Below are positions 58,001 through 64,000 of a DNA stretch of 64,000 nt, piece after piece. A model generated the notes under the pieces. That model was given only the letters and a program-made list of their open reading frames with translations. It ran no database searches and was not told the origin of the DNA. Position numbers and translations under genes: made by a program. Every line of letters starts with the position of its first letter. Positions within the stretch are counted from its first letter, which is position 1. This DNA is from Mytilus trossulus (Eukaryota > Mollusca > Bivalvia > Mytilida > Mytilidae). Location of the stretch: the NCBI RefSeq assembly GCF_036588685.1, contig NC_086378.1, positions 34,077,578-34,141,577 on the forward strand, read 5' to 3'.

Positions 58001-61000
58001 AATGCACGCTTTAAAATGTTCACAAGACCTGTCAAGTGACTTTTTTTTCAATTTAACAGATTTGCCATAAAGAAAAGTGCAAAAAATGTCAGCGCTTTGG
58101 AATGACATTACAAAAAAATAAATTTAAAATATAAAATTCCTGTTTTTAAATTATGATGTCCAAAAAATGTTTACTAAAAAAATGCACGGTGCAGGAATTT
58201 GTAATTAAGTGATAGTATAGTTAACTATGTCATATTTTAATTTAGTATATACATAGCATGTATAATGGTTTTATTTTCACATTTGTCATTTTGCGTCTCA
58301 AAATATAGTCTAGATTTTACCCAATGTCACATTCTACTTTCTCTGAACAAATTTATTTTCATTTCAAAGTAAAAATAGCCTGTTTTCCTGATTTTATCCC
58401 CAAATAAGTGAATGTTTCATACAAATAACATTTGTAAACTGGGTACTGAAATTATCAATGTTATGATATGATAAATATAATTATGATATAAGCATAATAT
58501 TATAAATGAAAAGGCACTCAAGAGTCATATAAGGATGTGACAAAATAAAGAAAAAATAAAAGACATAACAAAGATGTCTATAGCTGCTTTTTTGTACTGT
58601 AGTAGGGTTTCTATCTAAAATAAAATCTAGAAATCGATATAAGAAGAGAAATTATTTGTTAATGTAACATGTTTTTTTGTTTTTGTTTTTTCTTATTTAG
58701 TATCAATCCTATTGTTTAGATTTTACACTCATACATTTATTGATCATTGATCTAAATTTTCATATTGATAGATTAAGTTGAATCAAACCATATAACAAGA
58801 TGGTTCAAATCAAATACAAAACAGTCCATCCTAGGGTGTCTTAAATAAAAAACAGATGACCACAGCACATGTTAACATGTCATGGTTTAAGAGATTAAAT
58901 ATCTTAGATAAAATTAAGTGATGCAAGACAAGGATATATCATCTTCTAATAATCCAGTCATATTCTGCTGGATATGAAGGACACTGACCTTCAGGGGCAC
59001 TGATAGTTGCAGATAACAAGATTTTGTATATAATGTTATCCAAATAAAATACATGTATCAATTTACAAGTAATCTTATAATTCTTATAATAATATAAAGT
59101 GTACTTCATTTCTAAATCAGTTTACAGTGGCGGATCCAGAAATTTTTATAAGGGGGTCCACTGACTGCCTAAGAGCTCCAGTCATGCTTCAGTAATTCCC
59201 TATATAATTTCACAATTTTTTCACAAATGGGGGAGGGGGGCTAGACCCCCTGAAAAACCCTCTAAATCCGTCTCTGGTTTATTTTTGACAGGGATTTCAC
59301 TAGACTTGCTACAATTCCCTTTCTTTTATTTCTTTCATACTTATTTATGTGTTTACTGAAAACTACCAGAATACTGATTGTCCTTGGACCTCTGCAAGTG
59401 TCAGAATAATGGTAATTTCTTATTATAGCAATAAAATTGTAATAGAGGCAAAATTGAAAAAAAATAAAGATAGAAGGGACTTGTAGCAAGGCTATGTTTG
59501 TTTTACCATAATGTCAATCAATAGGAATTCATTTCTTCACTTTTTTCTCCACATTTACATACCTATTTATAAATATGCAAATATAAAATAAAACAAACAG
59601 ATGTCACCTGATTGTATGCAAATATATTTTTTTAGTTCATGACTTCTTTTTTTACATCTCACAACATACATTGTACAAATTACACAAATGGCTCTAAACT
59701 CACACAACTTTTAAGCAAGTAAAGTCTAATTGGTTACAAAAAAACTACATGTATGTGTGCACATTTATGTGCATTATTAAGTCACCTGAAATAACCTGAA
59801 ATTTAGTTAATTTTGAAATTAAATTATACTTTTGTTGACAACAAAAAGATTTAAAACTGACCACAATATGTATACCTTTTTTTGGGCAAGTGCCATACTT
59901 TGAAGAATACCTGTTTTTATTTTAGGATAAAATAATAAATAGGAGGAGTTATATATACTTTTCATTTTCATCAGAGAGAGAAATTTTTAATCAAAATACA
60001 ATGTAGACCAAGAACAGCAACAGATGTCATGCAATTTATTTTGTGGTTTATATCAATGTATTGTTCCCTGTTTAATCATCATTATAAAACTTACACTAAC
60101 TATAAAGCATAGCTTAGAAGGTTTTGATTTTATAACAATTCTTATGAAACCATCTTATTTATAAATCTTCATTTAAACAGAAAAAAACAATAACCTGTCG
60201 CAATAAGTTACAGTTAATGTATACCCAATATATGCCCTTTGAAGCAAATCTTGAGGACCAAAACCGGATAAAAACACAATCACATCATATAAACTCTTTA
60301 ATTGGAAGAACTGTTTCATCATAAGAACTCTTTAAATGGAAGAACTGTTTCATCATAAGAACTCTTTAAATGGAGGAACTGTTTCATCATAAGAACTCTT
60401 TAAGTGGAAGAACAGTTTCATCATAAGAACTCTTTGATTGGAAGAACTGTTACATCATAAGAACTCTTTAATTGGAAGACATGTTAACTTGGACCATTGT
60501 CATCTCATCTTTAATATCACAGGATAAATTCATAACTTATTTCAGTGGATAATTTTTAAATCTGCCAATTTTCACGATAAAGGCATGAAATATATTTTTT
60601 TAATCCCTAGTCATCCTTCTGTTCCTAAATATAGTTCGAAATCTAACCACACAAGTCAAGGCAAAAACATCCATTTGTTCCAAACCAACCTACATGATCA
60701 GTAGTAATTCAGTACATATCTATCTGTCTTCATTTCTTAAATCACTACATTTTACACCATTAGCATGATCAAGGTTAATTTTTTGTCAGTAATTATCTCA
60801 TTCAAACTTCCACCACAACGAGCAATTTTCCATGGTCAATCTGTCATCTTCTGACAAATGAAATCCATACCTTGGGAATCCCCGTAGCTCTCTTATTGAG
60901 GCCACAACAATTCATTCATGAATTTTCCCACATCAATTGTTGACAGGTTTAAAATTGAAAAACAAATACATGGAGATTTGTGTCAATTTTTATCCATGGG

Positions 61001-63655
61001 ACATATTCACCCCCTCTTGTAAATATATGCCAAATTCAGCATATTTTTCATCTATAAAGGGACATAACTCTAGAATGTAGATATAAATGCTACACAAATT
61101 TGAACTTGATCAGTGTTTGGTGGTTACAAGTATCGTGTATTGTGCACAACATAATCATAGACTAACCAACTTTTTTCAATGACATCTTGTTCATTTACTA
61201 CCAAGTTTTTAATAACATACTTGTTGTTTGTTCCTTATAAATTATTGTGTAAGAATTAATTCCAGTATATAAATTTTAAAGGTTGATGAAAAAATCAATG
61301 ACAAATGAGTGAAAAACTAGTTCCATTTATATAACTCAGTCAGTGAAAATAATATGACATTTCATTAAGGTTTAGACAAGGATTTGTAAAATCCTTGGTT
61401 TAGATTAGCATGCAAATCTCTGACCAATCAAAATGAAAGGATTTCTTCTACAAATCATTTCATATCACACATTATACTAGATTTTCACAACCACTCTTGA
61501 ATCTTGCAAACTTTTTAGAAAGCAATTAAAACTAAAGATAACTAAAAATCTCTTTAAGAACTTGAAAATGATTAGTAATGGCCTGATGAACTATCCAAAA
61601 CTGTCAAATAAGGACACTGGTTCAAATTTCACAGTTTTTGGTCAAGTTTTTTTGTTCAGCTTCATAAATCACAGATAAGAAAGAAAATGTCATGTCAAGA
61701 CTCTATAAAAGACATTCATCTCTCTTTGTAATGGGGTTAAAAAGATCAGTACCCTATTTAACACTTCCCTACCCATGATAGACTTTTAAGATGACCTGAT
61801 AAAAATTTATACCTTATTTCAAATGTTTTTTAATCACTTGTTTTATGTAAACTTATGAGTTAATTTAATTTGATTTAAAAGTGCTATTTGATAAAAATGT
61901 GTTTTTCTTATTCATATATTTCAATTTATTTTAAATGTGTTATTTGATTAAAATTGAGATTATTTTATTCTCTGAAGCTTCAAAGTTTAATTTGTGAAAA
62001 CCTAAAAAAAGACTTTACAACCACAATTATATGTTCCTTTGAAAAAAATAGTGATTACACAATATATTAATCAATGCTCTGTAACATTGAAGGCTGTAAG
62101 ACCTATCATTGCTAATGCTTACTACTTTGTCATATAGTCTCTGTTGAAAAATGATTTTATTAGTGGTCAACCACATCTTTTTATTTTACAAAACAAATGT
62201 TCCAAGAGGTAGAGTGCCTTCAAAATGAAAAAGCAATGCAGAAAAGCATTTAGTGACCAAATTTCATATTCAAACCATCAAGCCTAGCCAATACAAAATT
62301 GTCAAGATCATCATGGCACATCAGAGTTTTACGTTTCATTTAAAATCCGACTGATATACAAAAACTAACCTCCAAAGCAAAATTTATAACTCTGATGTAT
62401 GACATTTTGATTGACAAAGGGACTTGAACTTTTCCCCGGCAAATGTGTATGGGAATTCAGAAGGTCTGAAAGTACATATATATTGGTGATTACTGTAGGA
62501 GAAATGTGCTGATTTGATGCACCAAGCTTAACTAGCTTTTGACTCTTTCAACTCTCCTTCCAACCAAATAATACTTACTAATGCAAATAGCAGCTAAAAA
62601 TCTGACAGCAATCTTTGGTGGATCACATGTCTCAAATCCTGGTTGTAATACGTAGTAAGCAAATGTCAAGGACACCACTGCTTGGGCGGTAGGCCTGATG
62701 ATTATAAGGTTAACCTGAAAAATACAGATCAAAGATATGGTAAAGCACCTTCAAATATAGTTCAAATAATTATATTATAAAAGCTTTTTTTTATTATTGC
62801 TTTGGCCCCTTTCTGGCATTTAAATGAAGGATCTATATATAAAAAAGTTACCTTCAGCAGACGTCATTATAGTCTGGATTCCTAAACCTAGGTTTTTATT
62901 TTTATTTTCATTTTTTAATAATGCGTTGCTCCTACATATCTGAGTATACATGTACCTGGTAATTTGTTTTATAAATTATGATCTAAAACAGTTTTTTACA
63001 TGATGCATCTCTTCTGACAACTAAATCTAACCTTTTTTTTTACTAAGAGAACAGACATGTGAATACTGTAGGAAATTAGAATTTTACATTTGAACTATAT
63101 CTTAAAATTCTGAAACATTTAAATTATGAATTATCTCTTTTGAAACAATGTGATTCGGTTTAATATTTTTCTCTTTTTGATATAATAGTAAATTAAGATA
63201 TATATCTACCGTAGCCTATCTGATTAAAAATCAGATGCTCTGGCAAAGCTTTCATTAAAAGAATCTGAAAAAGCCCTGTTTTACCTTCTTTAAAGGTTCC
63301 TTTGGTTTTTCTCCAATTAATACACAGCTTCAACAATTTGAAGCCTGAAATTTCATTGGCTAAAAAAATATAACCAGAAAATGAAATGAAAGAGAGATTT
63401 CATCTCCTTGAAGGCAGAGAGCTTGGACACAGGATCTGGATTTTAATAAAGATTGATGTGTAATAAAACTGTTTTTTAAATATTTATTATACCTACCCAT
63501 AGCTGCAAGAAAGCAAGACATGGACCAAAGGCATCAAGGATATAAGCATAGTCTCCCCCTGATCTGGTGATAGTTGTTCCTAACTCGGCATAACACAGGG
63601 CACCAATTAACGACAAAAATCCACACATAATCCATATTACTAAAGCTGCACCAAA
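48941..63655 (-). CDS. SLC7-family amino-acid transporter light chain (LAT / y+LAT type), 3' eleven exons
   Basis: Minus strand, 5' part outside the window. Joined exons: 63655-63497, 62714-62579, 56917-56792, 54510-54417, 53802-53758, 53326-53203, 52216-52113, 51658-51562, 51055-50906, 49917-49740, 49011-48941. All junctions are GT-AG and phases agree, giving 427 residues from TM2 to the stop, against about 510 in the family. The protein exchanges amino acids across the plasma membrane as the light chain of a heteromer. Signatures: [88 protein letters not shown]. The Cys in QPGFETC (residue 83 of the visible part) sits where the disulfide to the SLC3 heavy chain forms. Some segments resemble y+LAT ([14 protein letters not shown]), others LAT1/2 (GWNFLN), so the subtype is open. 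Confidence 0.93.
49602..49680 (-). pseudogene. Relic duplicate of the last-but-one SLC7 exon's donor end
   Basis: The minus-strand CCCAAGTCTATCAG followed by TCATTAGTAAGTATAC parallels the exon end CCCAAGTCTGTCAG...TTCATTGGTAAGTATAC. The following intron bases (ATACAAAAAG, AGTATTTTATA) are duplicated too. About 80 bp in tandem with the real site. Confidence 0.75.
49740..49917 (-). CDS. SLC7 gene exon (TM11-TM12)
   Basis: 59 codons, [20 protein letters not shown] through KSVRQFI, including [20 protein letters not shown]. Donor GTAAGT, phase 1. A partial duplicate of its donor end lies just downstream. Confidence 0.95.
50178..50325. mobile_element. Family 2 repeat, intronic
   Basis: CAGAGTCAGATTTAGGGG, TATATAGGGAATCGCTGAAG and CAGTCAGTGGGCCCCCAC, ending CTGGATCCGCCACTG. 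The longest copy of the family here. Confidence 0.72.
50520..50828 (+). mobile_element. Bivalve dispersed repeat (ACAAGAATGTGTCC element), intronic
   Basis: ACAAGAATGTGTCCCAAGTA at the left, AGTTGATTGGACTTCAGCTT in the middle, and CCCCTCTACTATCGTAAGTG ending GGGGCATAAAAA. I recognise this layout from many molluscan sequences. It fills much of this intron. Confidence 0.7.
50906..51055 (-). CDS. SLC7 gene exon (TM9-TM10)
   Basis: 50 codons, [20 protein letters not shown] through [11 protein letters not shown]. It matches the family's RWKEPDRPRPLK-type cytosolic segment after TM10. Acceptor TTGTAG, phase 0 both ends. Confidence 0.94.
51283..51382 (-). mobile_element. SINE-like bivalve repeat, reverse, intronic
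   Basis: GTAACCTATAGTTGGTAATT, TTTGGTCTCTTGTGGAAAGT and TGTCTCATTGGCAATCATTC: the reverse-complement end of the GCCAATGAGACAAC family. Confidence 0.68.
51562..51658 (-). CDS. SLC7 gene exon (TM8-TM9 loop)
   Basis: Encodes [20 protein letters not shown] and [13 protein letters not shown], with the family signature GAREGHLP. Phase 0 exit. Confidence 0.94.
52113..52216 (-). CDS. SLC7 gene exon (TM8)
   Basis: Encodes [20 protein letters not shown] and [14 protein letters not shown]. Acceptor TTTCAG, donor GTAAAT, phase 2 exit. Confidence 0.94.
52217..53046 (-). other. SLC7 intron, 3' part
   Basis: Remainder of the intron between the TM8 exon and the TM7 relic. AT-rich, nothing recognised. Confidence 0.5.
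53047..53132 (-). pseudogene. Relic duplicate of the SLC7 TM7 exon
   Basis: On the minus strand it reads like the TM7 exon: codons for KNLPRAIYI, then PIVSFVYV and AYMTII are recognisable. A TA-repeat insertion breaks the frame and the codons for about four residues (FANV) are missing. A T-run followed by GCAAG stands at the old acceptor position. Confidence 0.85.
53203..53326 (-). CDS. SLC7 gene exon (TM7)
   Basis: Encodes [40 protein letters not shown] and AV. Donor GTAAGT, phase 0. A decayed duplicate lies 70 bp downstream in the following intron. Confidence 0.94.
53758..53802 (-). CDS. SLC7 gene micro-exon (45 bp)
   Basis: Encodes [15 protein letters not shown], the most conserved stretch of the family after TM6. 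Phase 2 in and 2 out; acceptor TTTCAG, donor GTAAGT. Confidence 0.93.
53972..54090. mobile_element. Family 2 repeat, intronic
   Basis: CAGTGGCGGATCCAGAAATT at the left and GGAATCCACCGCTGAC at the right are imperfect inverted ends. GACTGCCT-like and CAGTCAGTCACACGTCAGTG blocks lie between. Confidence 0.72.
54417..54510 (-). CDS. SLC7 gene exon (TM6 region)
   Basis: Encodes [20 protein letters not shown] and [11 protein letters not shown], ending in the first two bases of the Trp codon. The [11 protein letters not shown] segment lines the substrate path in this family. Phase 2 exit. Confidence 0.93.
55171..55310. mobile_element. Family 1 repeat, intronic, reverse orientation
   Basis: GACGGATCCAGTCATTTTTA at the left, then GGTTCCCAACCCAGGATAAA and CCCATTCAAATGCTTTGATC: the reverse complement of the family. 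Confidence 0.68.
56530..56655. mobile_element. Family 1 repeat, intronic
   Basis: ATCCAGAGGTCGGAACCC, ATGCTTTTGAATGGGCACAC and GGTTTTGAACCCCC blocks ending near GATCAGCCCCTGATG. It lies 137 bp from an exon. Confidence 0.65.
56792..56917 (-). CDS. SLC7 gene exon (TM5 region)
   Basis: Encodes [40 protein letters not shown] and GQ. Acceptor TTTCAG, donor GTGAGT, entered and left in phase 1. Confidence 0.93.
57907..58025 (+). mobile_element. SINE-like bivalve repeat, intronic
   Basis: AGATGGGGTATGATTGCCAA, GAGACCAAATAACATATAGG, TCATCGTATGGCCTTCAGCC and ATGAGCAAAACC: clear family members in order. Confidence 0.7.
59127..59275. mobile_element. Family 2 repeat, intronic
   Basis: CAGTGGCGGATCCAGAAATT, TTTATAAGGGGG, a GACTGCCTAAGAG block and TCAGTAATTCCCTATATAAT, ending AAATCCGTCTCTGG. 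It has the same layout as 53972-54090. Confidence 0.7.
60293..60480. repeat. 34-bp tandem repeat, 5.5 copies, intronic
   Basis: ACTCTTTAAATGGAAGAACT plus GTTTCATCATAAGA repeats exactly every 34 bp from 60293. Copies differ by single bases. Confidence 0.95.
62579..62714 (-). CDS. SLC7 gene exon (TM3-TM4, heavy-chain cysteine)
   Basis: Encodes [20 protein letters not shown], then [20 protein letters not shown] and AAICI. It contains the extracellular-loop Cys expected to bond to the SLC3 heavy chain. Donor GTAAGT, phase 1. Confidence 0.93.
62715..63496 (-). other. SLC7 intron
   Basis: 782 bp, AT-rich, no recognised repeat or embedded gene. Confidence 0.6.
63497..63655 (-). CDS. SLC7 gene, first visible exon (TM2-TM3)
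   Basis: 53 codons, [20 protein letters not shown] through LAFLQLW. Acceptor TTTTAG, donor GTAGGT, phase 0 at the 3' end. Earlier exons, with the start codon and the substrate-binding TM1 motif, lie beyond 64000. Confidence 0.92.
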
Positions 63656-64000
63656 CTAAAATGTAAAAAACATGAGTTAACCCGTTTTCTGCAAAAAAAT
63701 ATTGTACAAATTGCTGTCTTGGCTGTTCTTTATACCAGTAATTCTTTTTTCATTATACAATGTATCTGATATTTTATATATAAATTGTATGTTTTTTTCT
63801 ATTTTAAAGATGGTGACATCCTTTTTAAAGACTATTACTGGAAATATTTGTATTTGTTGTGTTCTGCAATCAGTATTAAAATAGCACTGCTGCTGACATT
63901 TTTTCTTCTTTTACTTACTTTTTTTGGCATGCAAAATGATTTATTTGATTTAAAGTTAAAAGATCAAACTTTTAATTTTTATATCTTATTGGACTTAACA

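Larger units (their letters stand above)
56918..62578 (-). other. SLC7 large intron (5.66 kb)
   Basis: The longest visible intron. It holds a SINE-like copy (57907-58025), a family 2 repeat (59127-59275), a 34-bp tandem repeat (60293-60480) and one half of an exon-flanking direct repeat (57106-57248). I see no nested gene. Confidence 0.7.

Overview
The window is eukaryotic nuclear DNA, most likely from a mytilid bivalve (a mussel such as Mytilus). Three things point there: H1-less core-histone quartets, mussel-type H2A and H2B proteins, and AT-rich flanks filled with short dispersed repeats that I recognise from bivalve genomes. There are no prokaryotic features.

Region 1 (1-21979) is a tandem array of a 5613-5614 bp core-histone unit ordered H4(-), H3(-), H2A(-), H2B(+). 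H2A and H2B diverge from a shared 276 bp promoter. Units A, B and D are complete across the genes, unit C is cut by a 100-N gap (11704-11803), and unit E ends abruptly inside H3 at 21979, where the array meets unrelated DNA. Every gene ends in the replication-dependent histone stem-loop GGCCCTTTTCAGGGCC, followed by a CAAAAAGA-type purine element and a further conserved TTGTTGTACAT block. No H1 and no 5S rRNA gene was found. The copies are almost identical, as expected under concerted evolution. The genes supply the four core histones in S phase.

Region 2 (21980-48940) has almost no genes. It holds MITE-like and SINE-like elements, a 12 x 23 bp minisatellite, a 1.6 kb G-rich satellite of about 31 units near 50 bp, and a 5.7 kb nested palindrome (37405-43082). 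It also holds one intact 138-codon ORF (29869-30285) with the complete His-Me/HNH zinc-finger endonuclease signature of the I-PpoI type.

Region 3 (48941-63655, continuing past the right edge) is a minus-strand, multi-exon SLC7-type light chain of a heteromeric amino-acid transporter (LAT / y+LAT group). Eleven exons join in consistent phase to give the last 427 residues; the N-terminus lies beyond the window. Its introns carry the same repeat families as region 2 and two decayed duplicates of the gene's own exon sequence.

No clearly new multi-gene system was found. The best leads are the endonuclease ORF, the nested palindrome, two shared cis-elements in the histone unit, and the exon relics in the SLC7 gene.
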